A DNA stretch of 41,210 bases. Origin: a bacterium UBA3734. GTDB lineage: Bacteria; Bacteroidota; Bacteroidia; Bacteroidales; Bacteroidaceae. The stretch is taken from NCBI GenBank assembly GCA_002372575.1, contig DFHC01000091.1, positions 1 to 41,210 of the forward strand. The letters run 5' to 3'. Positions 1 to 8,886 of the stretch are shown here, piece by piece. Under the pieces are notes generated by a model. That model was not told where the DNA came from and ran no database searches. It saw only the letters and a list, made by a program, of their open reading frames with translations. How positions within the stretch are numbered: position 1 is the first letter of the stretch; the number at the start of each line of letters is the position of its first letter. Position numbers and translations under genes: made by a program.

Positions 1-1023
1 AACCTCGCGACAAAGGTGCTCGACCAGACCACCGACAAGCTGAAAACGCAAAACACCGAGGCGATGCAGACACTCACGGCACCGCTCCGACAGAACCTCG
101 AACAGCTGCAACAGGCTATCCGTAACACCAACAGCGAAACGGCCAAGCAAACGGCCTCGCTCTCGGAACAACTGCGCGCAATGGCCGAGCAAACCTCGCA
201 AATCAACCTCACGGCCACGCGGCTGACCAACGTGATGCGCGGAGGCAACAAAATTCAGGGAAACTGGGGCGAGATGACGCTGAAAAACCTGCTCGAAAGC
301 CAGGGACTGCAGCTCGGACGCGACTTCGACCTGCAACACACGATGACCGACGAACACGGAAAACCGCTGCTCAACGACGAGAGCGGCACCCGAATGGTTC
401 CCGACGCCATCCTCCACTATCCGAACAACGAAGACGTCATCATCGACGCGAAAATGTCGATTGATGCCTACGCGAAATATGTCGAAACCGAAGACGAGGC
501 ACTGCGCAAGCAACTCGCGCGCGACGTGGTGCGCAGCATTCGCGACCAGTTCAACCGCCTCTCGGCCAAGGACTACAGTCGCTACGTGAAGGCGCCGCGC
601 AAGTCGGTGGATTTCGTCATCATGTATGTGCCCTACGAAGGGGCGCTCCAGCTGGCGCTCGCCACCGAGCCCGGCCTTTGGAACGAGGCTTTCAGCAAGA
701 AAATTTTTATTACCGGACAGCAGAACCTGATGGCCATCCTGACGATGATTCACGCCGCATGGCGGCAGTATCTGCAAAACGAGAACGAAAAGCAGGTCTA
801 TGTGATGGCCGAGGAGCTGCTGAAGCGCGTGGGCGCCTTCATCAAGCAGTTCGACACGCTGAAGGAGCACCTGCGCCGCGCCAGCGACGACTGTGCCGAG
901 TTAGAGGCGAAATACGACGGCAGGATGGGCATCGTGCAGAAGGCCAACCAGCTGAAAAAACTCGGCGTGAAGGAAAACATCAAGTATCCGATTCCGCTCG
1001 AAGAGGGCGAGGCGGAGGAGTGA
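1..1023 (+). CDS. rmuC: RmuC family DNA recombination protein, 5' partial
   Basis: The frame is open from base 1, so the N terminus (normally a membrane anchor and much of a coiled coil) lies outside the window. The visible part starts with an amphipathic Gln/Glu/Leu-rich coiled coil (about residues 1-75) and continues into the RmuC core, recognised by the GNWGEMTLKNLLESQGL stretch, the PDAI...DVIIDAKMS nuclease-like strand block (restriction-endonuclease-like fold) and the DFVIMYVPYEGAL segment. RmuC proteins limit inversions between short inverted repeats and are predicted nucleases; the exact reaction is unsettled. The gene converges on ligA with a 22-nt gap and no obvious terminator hairpin between them. 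The family assignment is secure; the true start is not visible. Confidence 0.9.
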   Translation, partial: NLATKVLDQTTDKLKTQNTEAMQTLTAPLRQNLEQLQQAIRNTNSETAKQTASLSEQLRAMAEQTSQINLTATRLTNVMRGGNKIQGNWGEMTLKNLLESQGLQLGRDFDLQHTMTDEHGKPLLNDESGTRMVPDAILHYPNNEDVIIDAKMSIDAYAKYVETEDEALRKQLARDVVRSIRDQFNRLSAKDYSRYVKAPRKSVDFVIMYVPYEGALQLALATEPGLWNEAFSKKIFITGQQNLMAILTMIHAAWRQYLQNENEKQVYVMAEELLKRVGAFIKQFDTLKEHLRRASDDCAELEAKYDGRMGIVQKANQLKKLGVKENIKYPIPLEEGEAEE

Positions 1024-1045
1024 TTTCCGAAACGACAGTCTTCGT

Positions 1046-3169
1046 TCAGAACAGCGAAAGTTGAATGTTTTGAGCCGGTTTTTCGGGTGAAGCGGCGGTT
1101 TTTTCCTGCGAAACGGGCGGATTTTCGGGCAGAGAATCGGTTTTTTCCAGTGAATTTTCTGTTTCGGGCGACTCTTGCGCGTCGGCAAAGCGACTGAGGA
1201 ACGTGTCTTCAGAGATAATCTCGATGCCGAGTTCCTTGGCCTTTTTGTTCTTGCCAGAATTGGACGCCACGTTGTTGTTGATGAGGAACGAGGTCGATGC
1301 GCTGACACTACCCACAACTCTTCCGCCTCGCGCTTCGATGTAGGCCTGCAGTTCCTTGCGATTCTGGAAATGATGCACGTCGCCTGTGATGACAAAGGTC
1401 AGCCCCTTGCACTGGCTTCCTTCGCTTTTCGGTTGTTCTTGCGTTACTTGAATGAGATTGAGTAATTCTTTGAGAACAAGAGTGTTATTTTCTTCTTTAA
1501 ACCACTTGATAATAAGAGCCGAACGCTCGGGGCCGATGCCGTCGATGCTGGCGAAATAGTCGTTGTCGTCGGTGGTTGAGGCAATCTCCATGAGCTCGTT
1601 GAAGGCATAGGCGTTGAGCAGGCGTTTGGCTACATCGGGGCCACATTTCGGAATGCTCAGCGCGATGAGCAGTCGTTGGGCGTCCACCTTGCGAGCCTTG
1701 TCGATCGACTTCACGATGTTTGCCGCCGAGCGCTCGCCGAAACCGTCGAGTGCGGCAATTTCGCGCACGTGCGCCCCCAGACGATAGATGTCGGCAAAGT
1801 TGCGAATCCATCCAAGGTTGATGAAGCGGGCGAGCGTCTGCTCCGAGATGCCGTCGATGTCCATGCCAGCTTTCGACACGAATCGGGCGTATTTCTTCAG
1901 TTGTTTGGCAGGACATGTCGGGTTGGTGCAGTGGAGCGTGCGCGTGCCGCTAACCTGACTTTCAACAATTTCCGTAACGTGCTGACAGACAGGACATTTT
2001 TCGGGAATCTCCAGCGTTCCGACGGTTTCAATCACTTTGATGACCTTCGGGATGATCTTGTTGGCCTTGATGACCGAAAGTCGCGTCCCCGCACTGCCGA
2101 TGCCCAGCCGTTCGCACTCGCTGATGTTGCAGAGCGATGCACGTTTCACAGTTGTTCCTTCGAGTTCCACGGGGCGGAATATGGCTACGGGCGAAATCGT
2201 TGAGGCGGCACACGACCATTCGATTTCCTGCAACTCGGTTTCGGCGGCTTCGTCTTGCCATTTGAAGGCCAGTCCGGCGCGTGTGGCGTGGTGTCCGGTG
2301 ACGCTGCCCGTTTCGGCGTAGGCAGTGCTGTCGTAGGTGATTACAAGGCCATCGACGGGGTAGGGGAAGCTCTCTTTGTCGTGCCCTTCGCCCGTGACGC
2401 GCTCCGTGAAGCGGTCGATGCAGGCCTGGATGTTTTCCGGTGAGGGCTTGCTCACGAGTTCGCGATCCACGGTGCGGAATCCGAGTGCGTCAAGCCACTC
2501 CAGCCGCTCTCCCCATGAGTCTAATTTTCCTTCGCGGGAAACCAGCGTGAACGGAATCCACTGAATCTTCCGCTGCTTCACTTCCTCGGGGTCTTTCAGC
2601 GAGAGTGAGCCCGAGGCCAGATTGCGCGGATTGGCGTAGTCCTCGCCACTTTCGACGAGGTAGTTTTCGAAGTCCTGATAGGAAATAACTGCTTCGCCAC
2701 GTATAACGATATGTTCTTGAGAGCCAATTTGTTGTGGTATTCCGTTAATGGATTTCGCTAAGTGTGTGATGTTTGTTCCAACATGACCGTCGCCGCGCGT
2801 CACCACCTTCGTCAGTCGGCCTCGGTCGTAAGTGGCCACGAGGGTCAGGCCGTCGAGTTTCCACGAAATCCACACGGGTCTGTTCTCCGCCCATTTCACC
2901 ACCTCGGCCACCTGCTTTGTCTTGGCCAGCGACAGTGCAGCAAACTCGTGGGCCTCTTTCTGTCCGGCGGTGTTGTCTTCCGATACGTTGTTCGTCGGCG
3001 ACTGCGGCAGCACCTCGCCCGTTTCCTCTTCAAGGCGTTTCAGCTCGTCGAAGCGTGCGTCCCACTCGTAGTCAGTCATCAGTTCCTGCAGGCCGTTGTA
3101 GTAGGCCGCCGAGGCGCGATTGAGCTCCTCGACCAGCTGCTCCATTCTCTCTCGTTGTATTTCGGTCAT
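1046..3169 (-). CDS. ligA: NAD-dependent DNA ligase LigA with C-terminal clamp-binding-like tail
   Basis: Seals nicks in duplex DNA using NAD+. I place the start at the ATG at 3169 (MTEIQRERMEQL) because a full Bacteroidota promoter lies just upstream at 3194-3224; a longer frame runs back into it. Order of parts in the 707 residues: Ia domain with the YYNG...YEWDARFDELKRLE helix, adenylation domain with catalytic Lys104 in KLDG and the TRGDGHVGTNIT block, OB fold, a four-cysteine zinc finger (CPVC...CTNPTCPAK), HhH repeats (GFGERSAANIV, GIGPERSALII), BRCT domain, then a Ser/Pro/Glu/Thr-rich tail of about 45 residues ending exactly in QLSLF. The OB-fold segment (CNISECERLGI, where housekeeping LigA usually has an HNxD/E motif) is divergent, so this may be a sequence-divergent LigA subtype. 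No second ligase is in the window to compare. Confidence 0.93.
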   Translation of the reverse strand: MTEIQRERMEQLVEELNRASAAYYNGLQELMTDYEWDARFDELKRLEEETGEVLPQSPTNNVSEDNTAGQKEAHEFAALSLAKTKQVAEVVKWAENRPVWISWKLDGLTLVATYDRGRLTKVVTRGDGHVGTNITHLAKSINGIPQQIGSQEHIVIRGEAVISYQDFENYLVESGEDYANPRNLASGSLSLKDPEEVKQRKIQWIPFTLVSREGKLDSWGERLEWLDALGFRTVDRELVSKPSPENIQACIDRFTERVTGEGHDKESFPYPVDGLVITYDSTAYAETGSVTGHHATRAGLAFKWQDEAAETELQEIEWSCAASTISPVAIFRPVELEGTTVKRASLCNISECERLGIGSAGTRLSVIKANKIIPKVIKVIETVGTLEIPEKCPVCQHVTEIVESQVSGTRTLHCTNPTCPAKQLKKYARFVSKAGMDIDGISEQTLARFINLGWIRNFADIYRLGAHVREIAALDGFGERSAANIVKSIDKARKVDAQRLLIALSIPKCGPDVAKRLLNAYAFNELMEIASTTDDNDYFASIDGIGPERSALIIKWFKEENNTLVLKELLNLIQVTQEQPKSEGSQCKGLTFVITGDVHHFQNRKELQAYIEARGGRVVGSVSASTSFLINNNVASNSGKNKKAKELGIEIISEDTFLSRFADAQESPETENSLEKTDSLPENPPVSQEKTAASPEKPAQNIQLSLF

Positions 3170-3193
3170 GTGAATTTTATTGGTTTGCGCTGA

Positions 3194-3224
3194 CAAAATT
3201 ATCAAAAAAAACGGAGATGACAAA
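3194..3224 (-). promoter_or_regulatory. Bacteroidota sigma-70-type promoter for ligA
   Basis: On the minus strand TTTG (3224-3221) is followed after exactly 19 nt by TAATTTTG (3201-3194), matching the TTTG-N19-21-TAnnTTTG consensus. The predicted start point, near 3188, lies just upstream of the ATG at 3169 and supports that start for ligA. Confidence 0.75.
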
Positions 3225-3233
3225 ATTTTTTCG

Positions 3234-3241
3234 TACTTTTG
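3234..3241 (+). promoter_or_regulatory. -7 box for mntP
   Basis: TACTTTTG matches TAnnTTTG. No TTTG is seen at the usual -33 distance. Transcription would start about 4-7 nt downstream, at or next to the ATG triplet at 3247, so the mRNA could be leaderless. The box lies 9 nt beyond the -33 element of the divergent ligA promoter. Confidence 0.55.
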
Positions 3242-3246
3242 CAGCC

Positions 3247-3843
3247 ATGATGATGAACCTTTGGGAAGTTTTGTTGCTGTCGGTGGCACTGGCGATGGAC
3301 TGTTTCGCGGTGAGCATTGTGAGTGGCGTGATGATGGGTGCGAAAACGCTCCGTCGGTCGGATTTTCGCCGCGTGGAGTTGCGCTTGAGCGTGCTTTTCG
3401 GGCTTTTTCAGGCCGGGATGCTGTTTCTGGGATGGCTGTGTACGAACCGCTTTGCCCACTTCGTCGAGGACTATGACCACTGGGTGGCCTTCGGCTTGTT
3501 GGCTCTGGTGGGCGGGAAGATGATTTACGACTCGATTGAGCCCGAGGAAATTCCGCGCTTCAACCCCTCCAACTGGGTACTCAGCATCATGCTGGCCGTG
3601 GCTACGAGCATCGATTCGCTGGCCGTGGGCATCTCCTTCTCGGTGATGGGCTACAAGGCGTTGCAAATGTTGCTTTTGCCGCTGCTCATCGTTGGTTTGG
3701 GGTCGTTTCTTTTTGGCATTGCGGGCCATCAGCTCGGACTTCGCTATGGCGATAAGATTCGCCGTCGGCTGCGTCCGGAGTTAGTTGGCGGCATCATATT
3801 GCTGCTCATCGGCGTGAAGATTCTGATTACCCATCTGACGTAG
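3247..3843 (+). CDS. mntP: MntP-type manganese efflux pump
   Basis: Inner-membrane exporter that lowers cytoplasmic Mn2+. The 198-residue product has about six hydrophobic helices in two homologous halves, each with a conserved acidic pair region: MDCFAVSIVSG near the N terminus and SIDSLAVGISF in the middle, the hallmark of the MntP (former DUF204) family. The frame is open further upstream to 3217, but the -7 box at 3234-3241 makes the first of three consecutive ATG codons (3247, 3250, 3253) the earliest reasonable start, and the resulting length fits the family. Divergently transcribed from ligA with closely packed promoters. No yybP-ykoY manganese riboswitch can fit in the very short leader. 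Confidence 0.9.
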   Translation: MMMNLWEVLLLSVALAMDCFAVSIVSGVMMGAKTLRRSDFRRVELRLSVLFGLFQAGMLFLGWLCTNRFAHFVEDYDHWVAFGLLALVGGKMIYDSIEPEEIPRFNPSNWVLSIMLAVATSIDSLAVGISFSVMGYKALQMLLLPLLIVGLGSFLFGIAGHQLGLRYGDKIRRRLRPELVGGIILLLIGVKILITHLT

Positions 3844-3915
3844 TCATCCTTCGCCTCGGACATGGGCATTTTCATAATTTATCTTAAAAAACAAAGCCGT
3901 TCCCATTTTTTTTCG

Positions 3916-3923
3916 TAATTTTG
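3916..3923 (+). promoter_or_regulatory. -7 box for the pantothenate kinase gene
   Basis: TAATTTTG matches TAnnTTTG and lies 29 nt upstream of the ATG at 3953, giving a short leader of about 24 nt. No clear TTTG is seen at -33. Confidence 0.5.
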
Positions 3924-3952
3924 CCCAGAATTATACATTACTAAAACGCACG

Positions 3953-4813
3953 ATGTGTTCTTCAGGTATGACAAAACAAGCGAAAAACAGAATGGTAATA
4001 GGCATTGACGTGGGTATCAGCACGACGAAAATCGTGGGTTTGGATGCCGACGGAAACATCGTTTCGCCCTTCCGCATCAAGGCCACCGACCCTGTGACGT
4101 CGCTCTATGGGGCCTTCGGAAAATTCCTTCACGACAACTCCATTGAGTTGAAAGACGTGGAGCACGTGATGCTCACGGGCGTGGGCAGTGCCTATGTCGA
4201 TATGCCGGTATATGGCCTGCCGACGTCGAAGGCCGAGGAATTTATTGCCGACGGACTCGGCGCGCGCTACGAAACCAATATCGACCGGATGATTGTGGTC
4301 AGCATGGGTACGGGTACGAGCATTGTGAAGTGCGACGGCCCCGACATCCGACACATCGGCGGCATTGGCGTGGGCGGCGGCACGCTGCAGGGACTTTCGC
4401 GCATCATGCTCAAGACCGACGACATCGCCCTGGTGTCGGACTTGGCTCGCGACGGCGACCTCTCGAAAATCAACGTGCTCATCGGCGACATCAGTGCCAA
4501 GCCCATTCCCGGGCTGCCGATGGATGCCATCGCATCGCTTTTCGGCAATGCCACGAGCGACGCCTCGCGCGAAGACATCGCTCTGGGGCTGAACTGGATG
4601 GTGCTTCAGAGCATTTGCAGCGCGTCGGTCCTCTCGTCGCTTGGCAGCGGAATCAAGGACTTCGTGATGATTGGAAACCTCACGATGCTGCCACTGTGTA
4701 AAGAAGTATTCTCTTCTACGGAGAGTCTCTACGGCGTAAAATTCCACATCCCCAAAAACAGCGAATTCAGCACGGCCATCGGCGCCGCGCTCTATTATCG
4801 GAAACCGAGTTGA
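3953..4813 (+). CDS. coaW: Type II pantothenate kinase (CoaW/PanK-II family)
   Basis: Predicted to phosphorylate pantothenate, the first step of coenzyme A synthesis. The ASKHA-fold phosphate-1 loop is visible as IGIDVGISTTKIVGLD near residue 17, followed by the phosphate-2/adenosine region (VVSMGTGTSIV, then GGIGVGGGTLQGL), typical of the eukaryotic-like type II enzymes found in staphylococci and Bacteroidota. Length (286 aa) is normal. The start is either the ATG at 3953 or the one at 3968 (MTKQAKNRMVIG); the -7 box upstream fits both. The gene stands alone between mntP and the secreted LRR gene. Staphylococcal type II enzymes are insensitive to CoA feedback; whether that holds here cannot be read from the sequence. 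Confidence 0.88.
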   Translation: MCSSGMTKQAKNRMVIGIDVGISTTKIVGLDADGNIVSPFRIKATDPVTSLYGAFGKFLHDNSIELKDVEHVMLTGVGSAYVDMPVYGLPTSKAEEFIADGLGARYETNIDRMIVVSMGTGTSIVKCDGPDIRHIGGIGVGGGTLQGLSRIMLKTDDIALVSDLARDGDLSKINVLIGDISAKPIPGLPMDAIASLFGNATSDASREDIALGLNWMVLQSICSASVLSSLGSGIKDFVMIGNLTMLPLCKEVFSSTESLYGVKFHIPKNSEFSTAIGAALYYRKPS

Positions 4814-4850
4814 ACAAACGCAAATATTAACGATTTAATAACGAAAAATT

Positions 4851-6212
4851 ATGAAACAAAGAAAACTATTGCTACTCGGCCTCCTTTTGGCCGTAGGTAC
4901 CAGTCTTTCGGCAGGTACGGTGAAAATGAAGACCAGTCGAGCTGTCGGCCAAAGCATTTCGTTCGCTGTGAACGCGGGTTTGCCGCTGACGCTGACATGG
5001 GGCGACGGCACGACCGAGCAACTGACCTCTACCGGACAGCTGCAGACCGTCGCCGTGAAAAACGAACAACTGACCATCAGCTGCACGAAGGACATCACTT
5101 CGCTCTATGTGGCTGAAAACGACCTGACGACACTCGATATTTCGGGTTCTGCCAAGACGCTGCGCACACTCTGTTGTGCCGACAACCAGCTGACGACGCT
5201 CTCGCTCTCGGGCTGCTCCAACCTTGTGATTCTCGACTGTCAGGGCAACCAACTGAAGTCGGTGTCGAATCCGAGTACGAAGATGCAGGACCTGAACGTG
5301 GCCGACAATCAGCTGACTTCCCATGGCTTGAGCAGCACGGGCAATCTTCTCTCAATGGTTTGCGCCAACAATAACATGACGTCCATCGGCAACCTTGCCA
5401 ACATGGTCAATCTGACCTCGCTCTTCTGCCAAGGCAACAAAATCACAGCCTTGACGAGGCTCGGCAACCTCGTCAATCTGAAGCATGTCGTTGCTTCTGA
5501 CAATAGCCTGAAAAGCATCGACCTGAGTGCATTGACGCTTCTCGAAGACCTCTGGATAGGCAATAATCAGCTGACTGCGCTCGACCTCTCGGCAACGAAG
5601 ACTCTGGTCGGCCTCGTGGCTCCCAACAACCAACTGAACTCCATCAAATGGGACTACGTTACGGCGAAGAGAAACGTGAAATATGCCGTCGTGAGCAACA
5701 ATACGCTGGCTTTCAACTCGCTGCCGAACCTCTACAACACGATAGTGGACGCTTATACGGTTGACGGTGCCGTGGGACCCCAGAATCCTGTGGAACTGAT
5801 TGCTGGTAGCATCGAAGTCAATCAAAAGGCTGGTTCTGACTTCACCTCGCTCGTTGTGCGAAGCGGATGGAACAACATTACAAAGGCCGAAGTCAAGGCG
5901 GTTGACGGCAGCGGAAAGGAACTCCAGAACGGCGTAGATTACAAGTTTGAGAACTTCATGGACCTGACCTTCCTGACCGGTCCCTACAACGATGTCGTTC
6001 TGACCTTTACGTCGGCCAGTTTCCCCGACTTCGAAATCGTTTCGACCCCGTTCAACGTGACGGGTGGTGCCGACGGCATCGAAACCGTCACCGTTCCCAC
6101 TGAAATCGACGAAAATGCCGCCATCTTCGACCTGCAAGGTCGTCGCATGAACGCTTCTTCGCTGAAGAAGGGCATTTATGTTGTCAATGGAAAGAAAGTA
6201 ATCATCCGATAA
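4851..6212 (+). CDS. Secreted leucine-rich-repeat protein with Prevotella-type C-terminal tail
   Basis: 453 residues. An N-terminal signal peptide (basic KQRK, hydrophobic LLLLGLLLAVG, likely cut near SAG) is followed by a small beta domain and then by about nine irregular leucine-rich repeats (about residues 80-290) of the Bacteroidota form LxxLDCxxNxL; several units read LVxLDCQGNQL, LxDLNVADNQL, LExLWIGNNQL. After a beta-sandwich-like linker comes a terminal segment beginning IFDLQGRRMN and ending GKKVIIR, the kind of tail often seen on secreted Prevotella proteins and related to type IX secretion sorting domains, though short. Likely a cell-surface adhesion or binding protein; ligand unknown. 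It precedes two secreted peptidase genes in the same orientation with an 18-nt gap, so co-expression is plausible. Confidence 0.8.
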   Translation: MKQRKLLLLGLLLAVGTSLSAGTVKMKTSRAVGQSISFAVNAGLPLTLTWGDGTTEQLTSTGQLQTVAVKNEQLTISCTKDITSLYVAENDLTTLDISGSAKTLRTLCCADNQLTTLSLSGCSNLVILDCQGNQLKSVSNPSTKMQDLNVADNQLTSHGLSSTGNLLSMVCANNNMTSIGNLANMVNLTSLFCQGNKITALTRLGNLVNLKHVVASDNSLKSIDLSALTLLEDLWIGNNQLTALDLSATKTLVGLVAPNNQLNSIKWDYVTAKRNVKYAVVSNNTLAFNSLPNLYNTIVDAYTVDGAVGPQNPVELIAGSIEVNQKAGSDFTSLVVRSGWNNITKAEVKAVDGSGKELQNGVDYKFENFMDLTFLTGPYNDVVLTFTSASFPDFEIVSTPFNVTGGADGIETVTVPTEIDENAAIFDLQGRRMNASSLKKGIYVVNGKKVIIR

Positions 6213-6230
6213 CGCCCACAAAACTCAAGA

Positions 6231-8876
6231 ATGATGAAAAACCCTAAATATCTTATCATTTTGGCCCTGCTGATGCTCGTCGTCAACGATGCGCAAGCGC
6301 AGTCGCTCCGATTGGACAACGCCAGCTTGAAGAATCAGTATCTGATTATCGACAAGGAGGCGGTGGACATCGACTACAACGGCTTTGCGACCGTTGCCGT
6401 GGCTGCCAACTGCGACTACCAGACGACGGCAGACGAATGGATGGTTGTGCGACGCATGCACAATGGCAACACAGCCATCTTTCCCCAGCCGAACTACAGC
6501 AGCCAGACTCGCGAGGGTGTGGTGACATTCAAGTCGGCCGACGGAACGGTGACGCGCTCCCTGACGGTGCGCCAGGGTCCCGACACGTCGTGGAACGAGA
6601 TTGTCACCGAGGAACCGGTCAAAGTGGCCAGCGTGTCGGTCGCCAACTCCGAGGCCCAGAGCGGAACACCCGCCTCGAACCTCATCGACGGCAATTTCTC
6701 GACCATCTGGCACAGCCGCTGGAGCGGACTGACGCAGTTCCCCGTGACGCTGACGTTCAATTTCACGAACTCGCCAACCATCGACTATTTCGTCTATACA
6801 CCGCGCCAAGACGCCAGCACCAACGGCAATCCGAAGGTGGTGGAGGTGCAGACGCGTTGCGGCAGCGCATCGACGTTTACGAAATACGGCGAGTACAACT
6901 TCAATGGCTCCAGCTCGGCCACGATGATTACTTTCGACGGCGGCCTACAGGAGGTGAAGGCCATTCGTCTCATCATCAAGAGCGGACAGGCCGACTTGGC
7001 CTCGGGTGCCGAGGTGCAGTTCTTCAAGAAACCTACCGACAACACCTCGACTTCGATTTTTGCCGACGATTCTTGGTCGTCATTGAAGTCTGGTGCAACG
7101 CAGGCCGACGTGGATGCCGTGGACAACTCTTTCTGCCGCACGCTCGCACAAGGGCTGCTCGACGGCACCTACGACAAGCAATACCGCGTCACTACGCACG
7201 AGTGTAAGTATTCGCCGCAGGCCCTGTCCGACATGTGGAATGCGCCGGGTAAGTTCTACGACCAGCTGGAAGGCGTTACGGGCATCCATGTGCCGAAAAA
7301 TTCCAGTCTCACCGTTGCCGTCAGCGGTATTCCCAACGGCAAGAGCGCCACGCTGAAGGTGGTGGCATGGTATGTGGGCAAGGACGGCAGCAATTTTGAC
7401 GGCGGAAACCCGCAAATCACCCAGTACGCACTTCGCAATGGCTTCAACAAGTTCGAGTATGGCTTCGACTGGGACGGACTGGCCTACGTGGCCTACTTCG
7501 ACGAGGAAAATCCCGACTCCTACAGCCCCATCACCGTACACATCATCAACGGCGAGCAGAACGGCTACCTCAGTCCCGACAAGACCAACGACGAGATGTT
7601 CAACCTCTGCCGCAAGGCGAAAAATATCTGCATGGACCTCGTGGGCTCGAAAGTCCACTCCGTATGGACATCGGCAGGTCTGGCCAGCTATTGCAAGACC
7701 AGCACGGGTGCCACAAAGGGCTTCCGGCAGTACATGAACCTGCTCGACACGCTCGTGCAGTGGGAACACGACCTGCTGGGCTTCACGAAGTACAACCGCG
7801 TGCCGAAAAACCACACTTTCGCCTACACGAACTGGACTTACTACATGTTCCAGGGCGGACTCGGCGTGAGCTTCCACCACGGTCAGGAAAGCCGCGTGCT
7901 CAACTGCCAGCGTGTGATGCACAATGACTACGATGCCGTTTGGGGACTCTCTCACGAGTGGGGTCACCAGCATCAGATGGCACCCTATTTCAACTGGGCA
8001 GGCATGACCGAGGTCACCAACAACATGAATTCCTACTACAACGTGGTTCACATGGGCTATAATACGGGCTACGGCCACGGCTCGGAGCCTGCCGATGGGT
8101 TGGTAATCTACAACGGCAGGGTAACAGGCATACTTTCGGCCAAAGACCAGACGACCTACACCACCCTGACACAGGATGGCGGTCCGATGACAACCCGCAA
8201 AAACGCCTATAACAACCGTGCCAGCTATTCCTGGAACAGCAACCTTTCGCGACTCTGCGCGTCGATGCAGGACGACTCCTGGACCGATAAGGAAAAAGAC
8301 GGCCCGCTCTGGTTCGACTACACGAACTATGCCACCGTGCGCCCGTATGTCGCGCTTTACCAGTATGCAGTGGATAAGCTCGGCCTGAAAGACTTCGGCC
8401 CCGACCTCTACGAGGCGCTTCGCCAGACCGACGACCAAGAAGGCTCGAAAATCGAGAAAAACGACGGCGTGGATAAGTACGAACTGCTGGCTTCGGCCCA
8501 GAACAACAATAAAAACGGCAAGCTCGCCGTGTTCAGAAGCCAGTATCCGAATAGCACGTGGACGAAAAGCAACTACATCACCACGTCGCACTGCGGTCGC
8601 TCGGAAAACAGCGTGCCCTTCATCATGAACTACATCCGCAAGGCCAGCCGACTGACGGGCTACAACCTCTTCCCCTACTTTGAGAAGTGCGGAATGCTGC
8701 GCCAAGTGGCTCTGCGCATCTACGACGGCAACTGGTATCTGATGACCGCCGACATGTACGACGAATTCAAGGCCGACATGGAATCGCTCGGGCTCAAGAC
8801 CTGCGACGATGCCATGGTTAAAGCCATTCTTACGATTGCAACTCCGAATTATGCGCGTCCCAACATTCCAAATTAA
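6231..8876 (+). CDS. Secreted M60-family (enhancin-like) metallopeptidase 1
   Basis: 881 residues with a signal peptide (MMKNPKYLIILALLMLV...AQAQ). Domains in order: a BACON-like beta-sandwich (about 30-120, ending SLTVRQG), an F5/8 type C-like carbohydrate-binding domain (about 135-270, with NLIDGNFSTIWHS and IRLIIKSG), then the M60 catalytic region. The zinc site is His575-Glu576-Trp-Gly-His579 with Glu594 in GMTEVTNN, matching the M60 signature HExxHx(8,28)E. Characterised M60 members cleave O-glycosylated proteins such as mucins, so a host glycoprotein target is likely but inferred. The next gene is a paralogue with the same architecture. No T9SS tail is evident. A long open frame on the opposite strand is a composition shadow. 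Confidence 0.9.
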   Translation: MMKNPKYLIILALLMLVVNDAQAQSLRLDNASLKNQYLIIDKEAVDIDYNGFATVAVAANCDYQTTADEWMVVRRMHNGNTAIFPQPNYSSQTREGVVTFKSADGTVTRSLTVRQGPDTSWNEIVTEEPVKVASVSVANSEAQSGTPASNLIDGNFSTIWHSRWSGLTQFPVTLTFNFTNSPTIDYFVYTPRQDASTNGNPKVVEVQTRCGSASTFTKYGEYNFNGSSSATMITFDGGLQEVKAIRLIIKSGQADLASGAEVQFFKKPTDNTSTSIFADDSWSSLKSGATQADVDAVDNSFCRTLAQGLLDGTYDKQYRVTTHECKYSPQALSDMWNAPGKFYDQLEGVTGIHVPKNSSLTVAVSGIPNGKSATLKVVAWYVGKDGSNFDGGNPQITQYALRNGFNKFEYGFDWDGLAYVAYFDEENPDSYSPITVHIINGEQNGYLSPDKTNDEMFNLCRKAKNICMDLVGSKVHSVWTSAGLASYCKTSTGATKGFRQYMNLLDTLVQWEHDLLGFTKYNRVPKNHTFAYTNWTYYMFQGGLGVSFHHGQESRVLNCQRVMHNDYDAVWGLSHEWGHQHQMAPYFNWAGMTEVTNNMNSYYNVVHMGYNTGYGHGSEPADGLVIYNGRVTGILSAKDQTTYTTLTQDGGPMTTRKNAYNNRASYSWNSNLSRLCASMQDDSWTDKEKDGPLWFDYTNYATVRPYVALYQYAVDKLGLKDFGPDLYEALRQTDDQEGSKIEKNDGVDKYELLASAQNNNKNGKLAVFRSQYPNSTWTKSNYITTSHCGRSENSVPFIMNYIRKASRLTGYNLFPYFEKCGMLRQVALRIYDGNWYLMTADMYDEFKADMESLGLKTCDDAMVKAILTIATPNYARPNIPN

Positions 8877-8886
8877 GAGAAAAAAA

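Noticed and set aside
3217..3246. Upstream start of mntP at 3217
   Set aside because: It lies upstream of the predicted -7 box and adds ten residues not typical of the family.
7080..8705. 541-residue open frame on the minus strand
   Set aside because: Antisense shadow of peptidase 1, which has signal peptide, domains and active site; the shadow has none.
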